From Megamerina dolium (taxonomy: Eukaryota > Arthropoda > Insecta > Diptera > Megamerinidae): 64,000 bases of DNA. Below, one piece after another: positions 37,404-49,989 of this stretch. The position numbers and the translations under genes are program-made. The stretch covers positions 30,348,695 to 30,412,694 of the forward strand of contig OY978530.1 of NCBI GenBank assembly GCA_963854835.1. The letters run 5' to 3'. Each line of letters starts with the position of its first letter. Within the stretch, counting starts at the first letter, position 1. Under the pieces are notes generated by a model. It saw only the letters and a list, made by a program, of their open reading frames with translations. It did not search any database and was not told the DNA's origin.

Positions 37404-39190
37404 GATTATTTGTTAATTGAGTTTCCGTCTGGGAAGCAAAAAATGGAAAACTTTTTGCTGGTGCAGATACCAGATGAATAAAATCATCAGTAGTTAATGA
37501 AATTTAAATTCAAGAAAAAATCTTAGTGCTGCATTCGGAGGATTTGTCCACATTAGGGCCAATAGCAGTCTAAGACGACTAAAGATTTGAGTTTGGAATT
37601 ACATTTAATATCTGACGAGACGATTTATGGAACCGTTCGGTTCTCAATACTATGAAAAAGAAGCTGATTTTTTTCTGTGAGCAAATAGAGCACGTGATGA
37701 CTTCACCTCCCAAACCGTTAAACGAAGTTAATCGAGCACTCCACACCAGTGACGTTGTAGTACCTATACGAACTATGAAGGTAGTCTCCATCAAATACAA
37801 GTACATATAGAACTTTGGAACAGTTATAGTACAGAAACAAAAAGTATATCCTGAAATATATCAATAAATTAAACACAGTACAGGCTACCAGAAGTGCATA
37901 GGGAAGAAATCAATAGGTAGTTAAATAGGTAGTTATCTCTCCGATAATTTTGGTGCCAAAGAAAGTGATAGAAAATGATAAAAGAAGATGGAGGCTAGTA
38001 GTAAATTTCAGAAAAATAAATGAAGCCACCATTAAACAAGTTTTTCCCATTACCCACATAGATGAAATATTGGATCAGTTAGATTATAGTATGTAGATAT
38101 TTCTCTACACTTTATCTGATCAGTGGGTATCATCATGTATTAATGAAGGAATCAGACAGAGAAAACCCGCTTTTAGTACAGGTGTTGGGCACTATGAATT
38201 TAATAGAATGCCTTTTGGGTTCACGGGGGCACCTGCTACTTTTAAAAGATTGATGAATCACGTATTGTCTGGACTTCCAGGTATAGATTGTTTGGTGTAT
38301 TTGGATGACATTGTCGTCTACGGTCGATATTTAGCACAACATTAATCACGGTTACCAACAGTGTTTGAACTGTTACGTAAACATATCGTAACTGAGGAAG
38401 GAGCATTACCAGACCCTGTTAACGTGGAATATGTTAAAAATATTCCTATTCCAAGAAATAAGAAAGATGTTCACTCATTTAAGCTTGACCAGATTTTTGC
38501 AAAGCTTTTTCGCTAGACCGTTCAAAATCTACATTGACCACTACAAGGAATTTGCAAATCTAAGAGACCCAACATCACGCTCGGAAAGTATCAAGCATAA
38601 ACTATCTGAATTTGAATTTGAGATAATTTATTAACTATGTGAAACGAATTTAAATGGAGATGCACTCAGCAATTTACCACAGGCTTACCAAGGCTTACCA
38701 AAATGCCAATGATATTGACCGACACACTTTCAAGACCATTCCAAAAGGTTTATATTGAAATAAGTACGCTCTTACTCTCCAAGACGATTTTTCAAAATTC
38801 TTTACTTGTATGGCTATCCTTGAAGCAGAGCATAGCACAGTATCAGAAGTCTTCTGCAATGAAGTCAATGCATGGTACAACATACCGAAAACTTTAGTTA
38901 CTGATAATGGTACAAATATTACATCAAATTTATTCTCTGAAAGACGCAAGATGCTAGGTGTTAGAAAATTATCTATATATAAGCCGTATCATCCGCAAGC
39001 AAACTGTTCGTTAGGAAGAAGCCACAGACCTCTAGCAGAATACCTCAGGAATTTTGTCAAAAAAGATGGCTCAAATTGGGACCAATGGTTAGCATCAGCA
39101 ATGCATGTTCACAACAATACAGTACATACTACAACAAAACGAACACCTTTTGCTATACTATATACTATATAGCTTTAATACCGATATTCC
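37404..39190 (+). pseudogene. Gypsy element A, pol part
   Basis: Across frames the order is reverse transcriptase (RLVVNFRKINEATIKQVFPI near 38000, RMPFGFTGAPATFKRLMNH near 38210, VYLDDIVVYG near 38300), then a deletion, RNase H end (SIKHKLSEFEFEIIY at 38590), and integrase (VTDNGTNITSNLFS near 38900, YHPQANCSLGRSH near 39000). The catalytic YLDD box is unchanged, but stops and shifts are many. It belongs with 34950-35748. Confidence 0.8.
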
Positions 39191-39299
39191 AATTTGTTTC
39201 ATTTGGTTTCGTTTAAATCTCATGTACCAATATTTGGTACATTTGATTTCCATACTTTAATGCATACTCTGTAGTATCTTAATATACGGTATTTTTTTA

Positions 39300-40060
39300 T
39301 AGATGTTTAGATCTTCGAATTGAGTATTAATTTAATTTTGGTGGATCAATTTTGTTAAGTTATTATAGTACTTTTTGCCTTATCGTCCGATTTGAACAGT
39401 CGTTGTTACTGAACTGTTTATATTTACTATTTCGTAGGGTCCAGACCCAATGGGAATAAATTTGTTTTTCCTCGTTTGATTTTTTAATAAAATCTTTTCT
39501 ACTATTTTGAAAGATATCGGATGAATGTCCCTGTCATACTGATTTTTTTGGCGGTTTTCTTTGCTTTTTCCTGATTTTATTTTACTACTTCATGGGACCT
39601 CTGTAGTTTGTGTCGTAGTACCTTCTTTGGGTCCTTTGCGTTGTACAGCGGTGTTCTTTTGGTTTTTAAATTTGTTGCCATATCGGTATTAAAGCCATAT
39701 AGTAAATTGAAAGGTGTTCGTTTTCTTGTAGTATGAACTGTATTGTTGGTAACATGCATTGCTGATACTAACCACTGGTCCCAATTTGAGGCATGTTCTT
39801 TGATAACATTTCTAAGTTATTCTGAAAGAATTTTTACCATGTCCATATAAACCTTTTCGAATGGTCTTGAAGGTGTGTCGGTCAATTGTAGTAAGCCTGG
39901 AACTTTTGTTAATTTGGCATTTTTTACAATTTTCTTCCATACCTTAGTTCCACCTGTATTGTCTTCTAATCTTGAAATAAGTTTTTAGTACATCCTCATG
40001 ATCTCCTATAGTTAAATCGTGGAAGTAGTACCGTTTTATGTCTTTTCATCGGTGAGAAGC
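39300..40060 (-). pseudogene. Gypsy integrase fragment, inverted relative
   Basis: On the minus strand 39577-39759 gives MHVTNNTVHTTRKRTPFNLL followed by YGFNTDMATNLKTKRTPLYN, the integrase C-terminal region of the same gypsy group. The rest shows related but broken wording on both sides. It faces element A tail to tail. Confidence 0.65.
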
Positions 40061-40289
40061 TCCGCATCCTGCTTTTCCATGCTTCTGGTGGCACAACTGA
40101 CATGTGTTCATTTCGGGCGAAAGCTGAGAAATAAATAAATAAAAGACACAACATTAGAGGGAAGTATCAGATAATTTGAGCTTTAAAAGCTTGCGCTAAG
40201 CAGAGAGGAGCGCAAGCAGGCGTGAGCGAGTGAGAAGAAGAATGCGTTATTCTACACGAGCGGTAGAACTCATAGCTTCACGATTGGAT
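40061..40289. other. Short unassigned stretch
   Basis: No gene is recognised. It may be the end of the BEL copy that follows on the minus strand. Confidence 0.3.
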
Positions 40290-42050
40290 GAGTTATAACG
40301 TCATTTTGAGTCAGCACTTCTGCAACGCGAATTTGAGTATCGACACAGCTTTAAAGTTCGGCCAAGACGCCACTCGTTTGGTGGAAGTAGTTCGTCCTTT
40401 ATGACGACGAATTCTCCTTCTTGAAGTTTTTTCAATGGATGTTGCCATTTGTAACTTTTGTGTAGATCCTTCAGATACTCTTCTTTACATCGACTGCTGA
40501 ATTGGTGATGTAACACCTTTAGTTTTTCCCAACGGTTAACCAGAGAGAGATTTTCTGCGTTAGGTTCTGGTGGTGCCATAAGAGGTGCACCACGAAGAAA
40601 ATGTCCTGAAGTAAGAGCATTGAGTTTTGAAGGATCTTGAGACAAGGGGGATAGAGGTCGTGAGTTGAGTACACCCTCTATCTTAGTGAGCAAGGTAGCA
40701 AATTCTTTAAAAGTAAACTTATGGTTCTCGGCCACCTTCTTGAAATGAGTTTTAAAACTCTTGACAGCTGATTCCCATAAGCCACCCATATATGGAGCAC
40801 TTGAAGGAATAAACCTCCAGTCAAGTCCTTGAGTACCATACTTGCTGGAGTAATCGAAAGAAACTTCTTTGAGAAATTTGGAGAATTTTTTGGTCAGAAA
40901 GCGTTGATCACCAACAAATATTTTACCATTATCTGTCATGATTTTGCTTGACAAACCACGTTGTCCAGTGAATCGAGCAAATCCCGCTCGGAACGCAACT
41001 GTTGTTAAATCAGAGCATAATTCCAAGTGTATAGCTCTCTTGGAGAAGCATTCAAATACGGCAACATACCCCTTTATGAAGGTGGAAGTACGCAAAGTGG
41101 AGGCTTTGATCTGAAATGGTCCAGCAAAATCGATTCAAGAAGTAACAAATGGTAATGTGTAGTTACAGCGTTCGGGAGGAAGGGCTGCGATAATTTTAAA
41201 CCGAGCTTTCTATTTTTTAATTTGTGGTTTCAGACGAGGAACATAGCACTCCTATCTAACCACACGAAACATCAAGCTCTGCTCAGCAAGAAGGAGCAAA
41301 GTATGAATATATTCGAGATAAAGTGTACAGTATCGAGAGCTATCGGGAATGATGATAGGATGACGCTCGCTGTAGCTTAGCGCAGCAAGAACAAGACGAC
41401 CATTCCCTCCCATAAAACCTTCTTTATCTAGCATGGGATTCAACACTAAAAAAGAGCTCTTTTTGTTAATGGGCTTCGATTCGAGTAGCGAAGCTCGTTC
41501 TTTTGGGTAGTAACGGGACTGGGTTACTGATATTAGTCGGAATTTTACAAACTGTAACTCTTCATGGGATTGAGGGATAACAGTTCTACAATTCGACCTG
41601 CTAACGTTAGCAGAGCTATTGTGCACAAAGCAGAACATATACAAAATTACGTGAAAAGCGCGCGTTAGCGAAGAGAAGCGATCAAGAATGTCGTATTCTC
41701 TTCACCAGTGTGGTATGCTTCCACTTTCCTCAGCTCTAAAGCCGACTTGTCTGTTGTGTGAGGCATTGAACTTGGCCAATAATCGGGAGATTTTACAAGC
41801 CAGTTAGGTTCATGCCACCAGAGAGAATTTGCAATTAATTCTTGTGGTTTACATCAACGTGTTTCTAAACCAACCGGTTTATCAGCACTGAGAACAATCC
41901 GCCAAGTAGCATTGCCAACATTATCCAAAATTTGAGAAGTACGATTCGCGACGTAAGTTTTTCCCATTCAAGGGCGCTTTTCTAGCCACACCAACACAAT
42001 TTCGGAGTCATATATACTGTTAGAGTGCCGTCTTTCGAGATTGGCCCAAC
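40290..42050 (-). pseudogene. BEL/Pao RNase H and integrase
   Basis: On the minus strand from 42015 down, RNase H wording appears (SEIVLVWLEKRP, then ANRTSQILDNVGNATWRI after shifts, SLWWHEPNWL). The HHCC linker follows (LNPMLDKEGFMGGNGRL, ERHPIIIPDSS; open frame 41644-41252). An open frame 41095-40301 then holds the integrase core and C-terminus: ECFSKRAIHLELCSDLTTVA, KIMTDNGKIFVG, SSAPYMGGLWESAVKSFKTH, NSRPLSPLSQDP, and the DUF5641-like VIKDELLPPNEWRLGR. Its upstream gag lies at 44780-46140. Protease and most of the reverse transcriptase are missing between them. Confidence 0.85.
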
Positions 42051-42054
42051 GCTA

Positions 42055-44775
42055 AAGTATATTGCCCAAATATAGTGTTATGACCAGACAGGTCTTTCCG
42101 GGCGAGATTAGCTGTCTACCCGGATGTATACTATTAGCTCACAGAACAACAAAATCCTCGGATACAATAACAGATAACAATGATGATAACCCGAAATGGA
42201 AAAGGAATAAACGAAATTTGAAACGATACAGGAGAAGAAACGTCATAAAGATTGCTTGTTGGAATATAACATCGTTTAATAACAAGGATCAGGAACTAAT
42301 TATTGAATTGGAAAACCACAAAATGGATATATGCGCCCTCTCGGAAACAAAAAAGAAAGGAAAAGGAAATTACATTTTTAACAACTACATACTTATATAC
42401 TTTGGCAAGGGAAGAGAAGAGCGTGCGTCTTGTGGTGTAGGAATTTTTATCCATGAAAAATTCAAAGACAAAATAGTGGAAATATTCTATATAAATGATT
42501 GCATACTACATACGATAATATGTTTTAATAGAAAAGCAAAAACGCACTTAATAAGTGTCTACGCACCCGATATAACGAAATCGCAGGAAGCGAAGGACAA
42601 GTTTTATAACGAACTACAGCAAACTCTCGATGATATACCATCTACAGACGAAGTCATTGTACTCGGAGATTTGAACGCACGTATTGGTAATCAAATAGTG
42701 GCTGGAGTAAAAAATCGATTCAACGATGAAGTTCTCAATGAGAGTGGCCAGTAACTAATAGACCTCTGTCTGCAGAATAACTTAAGAATAAATAACACGT
42801 TTTACGACCACAAACCTCAACATAAATATACCTTTGCAAGCACAAGAGGACAAAAATCTATAATCGATTATATAATAATGAATGATAAGATACATCGATC
42901 CAGGGTAGTTGATATCAGGGTGCTAAACTCAGCAAATATCGGCACTGACCACAGTCTTGTTTTCATGAAAATAACTACATGCGTAGAATTCCGCAACAAA
43001 AATGCCAATAAACCGGCAGCTCAAATAGAAAAATTCAATACGGAATCATTTTACAATCATTCTACAAAACTGTTATACCAGAGACGACTAAAAGAAAAGT
43101 TGGAAACTAACAGCATTAACCAAAATGATAACATCGACGCTCATGGGAAAAGTTAGAAACTAATATTCTGAAAGCAGCAGAGGAATCTCTCGGAAAGCGC
43201 GCAATTAAATCGACCACTAAAACAATGAGATACAAGCCGTGGTTTTGTGACGAAGTGAAAAGCTTGACAACGGAAAAAAAGATAGCATACTTAAATTACA
43301 GAAGTCAGATTATAAGCTACGATGATTACAGGACTGTTAGAAATAGTGTAAACAGTGCAATATCCATCATCAAAAAGCAAAGCTGTTAAAATTTCTCGAC
43401 TGAGATGGAACATGATCTGTATGGAGCCCAGAAGAAAGTGTGGAATATGCTTAGATATCTGAAAAAGCCAGTAAAAGAGTATATCACTTACTCAACCATG
43501 ACCATAGGAGAATGGGAAACATACTTTCAGCAGTTATATAGACACAACGGAGCATCAGAACAGAATAGACATACAAGCAACCATACATCTAGCTATGAAG
43601 AACAAACGTTTACAATTTTCACTGGCGATGTAGAGTTAACTGCAGCGATAAAGTATGGCGGTGAATCACTGTTCAAAGAAATTACAGTGCTTTTTAATAA
43701 AATTCTTCAAAGTAGAACGGTACCATCAGATTGGAGAAAAGTACAACTATCCCTATATTCAAAAAAGATGACAGAAAAGTCTCTGACAATTATAGAGGCA
43801 TAACCCACCTCAGCTCTGTACTTAAATTGTTCACTAAAATTCTTGCCCGACACATATCTGACACCGGCATTGCCGAGGAACAACAAGGATTCAGACGAAA
43901 CGGATCAACCGTAGAATCAATATTTATAATGCGACAGATTGCTGAGAAGGCAATTGAATTTAAAAAACCCGTATTCATATGTTTCGTCGACTTAATAAAG
44001 GCATTTGATAGAGTTATATTGGACGACGTAATCGATATACTTCGCAAAATCTGCAGTGAAATCACATAATTAATAAAAGATCTCAACACTAATAATAAGA
44101 CATCCATCAAGGTAAAAAATTAAATATCATCGGAACTTCCAGTTGCCGCGAGCATCAGGCAAGGGGACAGTTTAAGCCCTATTCTCTTCAATCTTATAAT
44201 GAAATTTTACGAAATTCGACGAGCAATCAATGAAAGCATCACGCATATCTGGGTGCTTAAGGGATGTCGTGTGGAGAAATAAGCATATGAGTATAAAATC
44301 AAAAGTACGTATTTATAAATCATGCGTAAGACCTATCTTAACATATGCAACTGAAACGAGAGCCGACACGAAAAAGATGGAGCGCATTACATCAAAAGTT
44401 GAGCAGGCTGTACACGATGGGATCACATGCGCAATGAGAAAATCAGACAGATGTGCAAAGTGCAGGACGTCATCAAACGGAGCCGAAAGCAACGAAAAGA
44501 GTGGAAGAACCATGTTATGCAGGTGTTTAACAACCGTTTAGCAAAAATCGCAATGGTGGGCAAACCAGCAGCAAAGAGGCCATCGGGAAGGCCGCCAAAA
44601 AGATGGCAGGAATGCTGGACATCGACATCTTCAGAAGACTGATCATGTGCTATTAAATTTGAAGATGCAATATATATTTATAATATGTATATATGAATAT
44701 ATATGTATCATTGTAAACGTAGAATGTATCTAAGAAATTGTTGTAATTAACAGGATATCATCCTAAATAAAGTAG
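42055..44775 (+). pseudogene. RTE-like non-LTR element inserted in BEL
   Basis: An open frame 42062-42754 encodes an AP-type endonuclease (IKIACWNITSFNNKDQELI, LSETKKKGKGNYIF, ISVYAPDITKS, EVIVLGDLNARIG), continued after a stop by STRGQKSIIDYIIM and GTDHSLVFMK. Reverse-transcriptase motifs follow near 43740-44050 (IPIFKKDDRKVSDNYRGITH, EEQQGFRRNGSTVESIF, CFVDLIKAFDRVI) and 44160 (QGDSLSPILFNLIM). The YADD part is deleted at about 44215. The C-terminus (KVRIYKSCVRPILTYATETR, KRPSGRPPKRW) ends at 44642. The 3' end is a short (GAA)-type tail, as in RTE elements. Confidence 0.82.
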
Positions 44776-45321
44776 AAGAAGAAGACACTTGAGATTTCGG
44801 ATGCAAATGAAGCATAGAGTGATGCTTCTTTTTACAGTATACACAAGAGTAGTTAATGCTGCAATCATATTTTCGGTACGCGAGGCAGTTCTCACAGAAA
44901 TTATTGTCACGAACAAACTTTAGAAATTATTGTCACGAACAAACTTTATCCGGTCGGGTACCGAAAGTTTTTTAAATTTCGTGCAATTTTTTACTGAATG
45001 ATTGGCATTACATAACCGACAAGTGAATGTTATTCTGGGTTCTGTGACGAATGTTTGAACCTGATTGTTGAATTTACTAGAAGAATTGTTTGGCTTATTG
45101 TAAGTAGAATCATATGAGGAATTATTCGTTTTTGTTCTTGTTGGACAAATTGAATGTAGCCTTTCTACAAGTTCATATCTGCTACTTAGGAACTCATCCA
45201 TTTGCGACCATAGATGCAGGTCTCTTCTGGAATTCAGAGATTGTTCCCAGAGCGACAAAGTTTGTTCGGGTAACTTAGTCGAGCAGATATATATCTTAAG
45301 TATATAAAGCGTGATACAATT

Positions 45322-45699
45322 CGAGGTTCCCAACTTTTTTGAAGAAAAAAACACAGAAAATTCAAATTGAATGGGGAATGTTTATTACATATTTGTGTGT
45401 GTGTGTGTGTGTGTGTGTAGGTTAGTAAGTATGAGCACATGCTGGGATAAAGATGTACACGAATCATATTCTCTTATTAAATTCTCATCTTAAATTGAAA
45501 GCGTACAAAATACAGCTTGTGCAAGAACAAGTCATCGAAAATTGGACTCAACGGATAGACCATCTGAGACGTAGCCGCGGCCAACATTTAAAAGACATAA
45601 TCTTCAAAAAATAAATGCGAAAGAATGTTCTTTCAAATGATAACAAACATTCAATTTTAATTTTATGTGTTTTTTTCTTCAAAAAAGTTGGTAACCTCG
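45322..45699. mobile_element. TIR mini-element in BEL gag
   Basis: The ends are long inverted repeats: CGAGGTTCCCAACTTTTTTG at the left and CGAGGTTACCAACTTTTTTG at the right on the other strand. They continue through AAGAAAAAAACACA to about 50 bp in all. The 378-bp element encodes nothing, holds a (GT)n run and a short unique centre. The target duplication was not clear. The superfamily is unknown. Confidence 0.8.
45393..45418. repeat. (GT)n microsatellite
   Basis: A GT run of about 26 bases inside the TIR mini-element. Confidence 0.9.
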
Positions 45700-46140
45700 A
45701 AATGGATCACGCTTTAGTTTTTGGGCAGAAGTGAGTTTTGGATGGTTTATGTATACCGCTGTGAACATATCACAGAAAGACTTCAGTATCATATACAGGA
45801 ACTCGATACTCTTTGCGGGTTTTGAACTTGCGGGTTTTGAGGCTGCAGAGTCTTGAGCAAATCTTGCATTTGAGCTTTGTAAGTATAAAACCTTTTGGAC
45901 CACAGATTTTATTTTGCTCTTGCAGATGCTATGAAGTTGTCGGGTAACTCGCTGCTATTAGTTGCGAACGCTTTTTCGTATGCTGCGCGAACACTAGCCC
46001 TCACGTCTGACCTCAATGAGAGAATCAGTCTGATCTTAAATTGGTATTGAATCAAATTCAGAGCAAACTGAATTAGGTGGTCGGATTCGAAAACGAACTT
46101 TGACATCGATGGGTCATTGCCTCTAGAGACGACGTGGATG

Positions 46141-46680
46141 TTTTGGGCTCATCCACTAATTCAACCGATCCAATTTACTTTTTAGTTATCTGTTGACCGG
46201 CATATTGACTAATTAATTTTAAACTGAATGAAATTGGAATTGAATTAACCAAGAAATGATTGATTTGGGCCGCTGGGGTGCGTGTATGTAAATAATTTGC
46301 TTTAAATGCAACTACAATAAACAAATCGATAAGCAAATCGATAACCTTTTTTTCGAGAAGGTAAAATTAAAGTACCAACAAATTATATTCCACCTGTTTA
46401 TATAAAAATGATCAATTGTTGAAACAATTGATGTAATATATATATTATTTTTATAATTTAGTGCACAATTGAGAATAAATAGTCTTATAATTCAATAATG
46501 AAGTATAATTGAGATATACATCAACGTTTAAAACCACCAAAATATCCTTCACTAAATTTGAATTTTGTGTATATTAGAGAGAAATATTTATAAAATATAT
46601 GGAGACATATACTTTATAATATTATATACATAAAATTTAGTTACTTAGCAAGTAACCTTTCTCAATGTGTTTAAATGTGG
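46141..46680. other. Unassigned AT-rich sequence
   Basis: No gene is recognised. It could include the leader of the BEL copy on the minus strand. Confidence 0.4.
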
Positions 46681-46689
46681 GTAGCACGA

Positions 46690-47622
46690 TTTTTGTTTTT
46701 TTTTCTAACAAGCTTTTTTTATTGGATCTTTCAAAATTACTTAGAAACTAACAATAAGTAATCAAATCTTACAAACTAACTAAAATTATGTGATATTCCC
46801 AACGTTCCATCACAATTTGTTGAGTCGCGAGGTATAGCAATTTCACAGCATATTCAGTGTGTCTTTTCTTTTTAATCGACGATGCCCCGTGCTCAGCAAC
46901 AATTGCCTAGCAAGGGGATTCGGATGATTCTGTAATTTTTGAATGTAGCTTCTGCAGGACATTGCAACTTCCTCAGAAATTGTGGGTACAATTAAATCAC
47001 GATGGATGTTAACGTTCCTCATATACCAAGGCGCGTTTACAATAATTCGCAGACACTTGGATTGTATTCGCTGCAATTTTTCGATATTTGAGGGAGATGC
47101 GGTGCCCCAAAACTGAATACCATAAGTCCAGATTGGCTTCAGGATTGCTTTATATAATAGCACTTTGTATTCGAGATTCAACTTTGATCTTTTGTGTAAC
47201 AGCCACCATAACTGATTCATTTTAAGCTTGATCTGAGTTTTCTTTGCCTCTATGTGATTTTTCCAGGTCAGCCTTCTGTCGAGGTGAATACCCAAGTACT
47301 TTGTTGAGGAACATTGTGGAACTGATTGGCCATTAATTTTAAGTGGGGGACATGTATCTGGCCTTAGCGTGAAGCTTACATGTACGCTCTTTGATTCATT
47401 GACTTTTATACGCCATTTTGCTAGCCAGATTTCGAGAGAATCGACATGAGTCTGCAGGAGTTTAGTAGCTTCTATGGGGTTAGAGCGAGAGCACAATATT
47501 GCCGTATGATCTGCAAAGGTCGATATAAATGTATAGTTATTGTTGGGCATATCTGAAGTGTATAAGAGATACAGTAAGGGGCCCAAAACGCTTCCTTGAG
47601 GAACGCCAGCGTGAATATCCAA
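46690..47622 (-). pseudogene. Jockey-type non-LTR element, 3' half, catalytic Asp changed
   Basis: An open frame of about 259 codons (47622-46843) holds the reverse-transcriptase palm and thumb of a jockey element. It reads HAGVPQGSVLGPLLYLLYTS, STFADHTAILCSRSN, NESKSVHVSFTLRP, TKYLGIHLDRRLTWKNHIE and PIWTYGIQFWGTASPSNIEK. The usual FADD box reads FADH (GAT CAT), so the second catalytic Asp is lost. A 3' untranslated part with T-rich (A-rich on the minus strand) tracts follows to about 46690. It is 5'-truncated, and the cut end forms a palindrome (47605-47639). Confidence 0.88.
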
Positions 47623-47639
47623 TGGATATTCACGCTGGC
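47605..47639. repeat. Palindrome, 17-bp arms, at a truncated element end
   Basis: GCCAGCGTGAATATCCA, one base, then TGGATATTCACGCTGGC. The left arm is the first codons of the truncated jockey fragment. The right arm is an inverted copy of it beyond the break. Confidence 0.92.
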
Positions 47640-48375
47640 AGTACGATTAACTAAAATTAGTTTTTAGTGTATAGGAAGGTATAAAGAAACCCACTGCTGT
47701 TGCTATGTATTATTATTGTCTTGTGTGTAAACTTTGTTCCGCACTCTTGTTCTCTTCTCTTCTTTTTTTTCCTTTATGTATATAGCTAATGTGGTCAACT
47801 ACCTTTTATTACGTTCTATATACTTCTTACTGTATGTATAATGTGTTTTGTAGGAGTAAATAATTACGAATGCGAAAACGTTTATTTTAATTTAATCAAC
47901 TCTTTATTTTTATTATATGTTTTAACGTGTAATGTACATAACTTTCAATGTATGTATTTCGTATAATGTATAATGAATGTAATTTTTTTTATATTTCAGT
48001 TATCGCAAACTGCGATGGCTTACTATTTCCCGATGTCTCGAAGGACCAATAAACAATTAGTTTAATAACTTTTAAGTTTCAAGAAGCAATTCGAATAATA
48101 AAACTTTTAGAACTTTCATTCCAATTTTTATAAATTTTAATATGTGTATATGTTGTTTTGTTCACAATATGTGTTGCAATTTGTTTTATATATGTGGTAC
48201 GTTTTATTTCACAAGTCTTTTTATTTAATGTTAATTTCAATTGGTATTAATTTATTAAGTTCTTAAAGAAAATTTTGGAAAAATAAAATGCCGCCATGAA
48301 ACACGATTCGTCGCAGAAGAAGATATTCAGCACAGTCGCCATACAGACGAAGTGTACGATTAACATCAGCAGCGC
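47640..48375. other. Unassigned AT-rich sequence
   Basis: No gene is recognised. It may be the untranslated part of an older element. Confidence 0.4.
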
Positions 48376-49985
48376 TATCTGCAGGCAATAAATGGCACTT
48401 GCACAGGGTGGCCTAAACACAGGTCTTGAAAGATCACCTGGTCGTTGCGGTTATCGACCGGAGCGCAGAAGACGGTAAGACCAGCCCCGCTAACAGGATA
48501 ATTGTTCAGGCGGGGTTGCTCGAGACCTACTTCGGTGCAGGATGAACATCTAGGTTCAGTACCATTATTTCGTAACGTCGGATAGCAGCAGTCATGAGTA
48601 AAGCTTGTAGAATGCTCGGACCAGAGGTCACTGATGATATACAAACTAGTTATGGTCATACTCGGGGAGGTCTGGCCTAACGCAAAGTTGGAGGTTATCA
48701 AAGGAAAGAAATCCCAAGACGGACTTGGATCCGTGAACGGGGTTCCTAAAAATGAGTTCCTCAAAAATGGAGGAACCAAGGGGTGACTAAAAGCAGATTT
48801 GGCTGGTCATAAACAAAGAATCTCTGGAACCTCTAGGACCAGAGGTGTGACAAACTACGGCTTTTCGTCGATCACACTGAAAGTCTATAAGCAAGATGAA
48901 AAGCTTGATAAGCAAGCATCTGATTCTGAGATCCCTCCCGATATCGAAATGGAACCAAAACTAGGAGGTCCCACCAGCTCGGAATGCAGCGATGTACCAT
49001 CGAATTCCGAACTGGTCAGCGACTGCTTTCAATTATAGCAGCAAGGGGACGACGACAATCAAATGTTAGACTCAGATGAGGATCTAGGGGTAGACGTCAC
49101 AATGGTGGTAAACCTTGCTGCACGCACGGTTGAGGCTGAGATTCGTCCAAATCAACCTCCACCACTCTAAGTTGGCATCTGCCAACTTGCACCTTCAGGT
49201 GAATGCTGCAGAGTAGATGTTGTTCTGATCTAAGAGCCTTGGATTATCAACAATTTGGTATGTGGCTTATAAAACACAGATTACAAGTTCTACTACGTGC
49301 AGAATGACACCAGACCTAGCTCCTGCATTATGGTCAAGAGCAACTATAACGCTTTCTGCTCTCTAATTTCAGCAACAGCGATGCAACAACAGTGAGCCTA
49401 GACCTGCTCAATCGCCATAGAGTCTGGTTAACACCGATGTACGTAGTGCATGATCATCAAAGCGCTCCGTCTCCAGACATCCTGATGGCAGAGGCGGGTA
49501 GGAGAGGCATTGATCACATAGTTAGAGGTGATGCCAATGCACACCACATCGCTTGGGGAAGTAGCGGATTAAACGAAAGGGGTGAGTCACTTTTTGATTT
49601 CATGCTAAATACTAACTTTATTATATGTAATATTGGCGACATTCCAACATTTATTACCAATAACCATCAGGAGGTTATAAATCTTACTCTTGCGTCTAGC
49701 TCTATTGCGGATATGATCACAGAATGGAGACTTTCCAGCCAACACTCATTCTCTGATTACCGATATATAAATTTCAACTACAATGCAACTACAACTATAG
49801 GTGCCAGGTCTGAATCTTTTCGTTAATATCGGTCGACGGACTGGAACTTGTATAAACATATGGTTAAGGCAACCTTACCAAATAGATCTCTGCACACATC
49901 CACCAGAACAAATGATTTAGATCAACTGGTGGAATCTCTAACACAGATACTCAATTAGGCAATAGACAAAAGTTGTCCTCTCTAG
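48376..49985 (+). pseudogene. LOA-like non-LTR element: ORF1 end and endonuclease
   Basis: Near 48420-48660 the translation shows a DUF4780-like stretch (HLVVAVIDRSAEDGKTSPAN, RIIVQAGLLETYFGA), a domain seen in fly retrotransposon ORF1. From about 49210 the endonuclease is legible (VVLI, EPWIINNLVCG, KSNYNAFCSLIS). An open frame 49392-49826 follows with HIVRGDANAHHIAWGSSGLN, LFDFMLNTNFIICNIGDIPT and INLTLASSSIADMI. It is cut by an RTE fragment near 49990 and resumes at 50560. Confidence 0.75.
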
Positions 49986-49989
49986 TGAC

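Larger units (their letters stand above)
44780..46140 (-). pseudogene. BEL/Pao gag, split by a TIR mini-element
   Basis: Minus-strand frames: the N-terminal part at 46106-45700 (MSKFVFESDHLIQFALNLIQ, DMFTAVYINHPKLTSAQKLK), then the insertion 45322-45699. Next come 45321-44920 (LPEQTLSLWEQSLNSRRDLH, TCRLCNANHSVKNCTKFKKL) and a second zinc motif near 44870-44790 (CVYCKKKHHSMLHLH). It is the 5' half of the BEL copy whose integrase is at 40290-42050. Confidence 0.8.
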
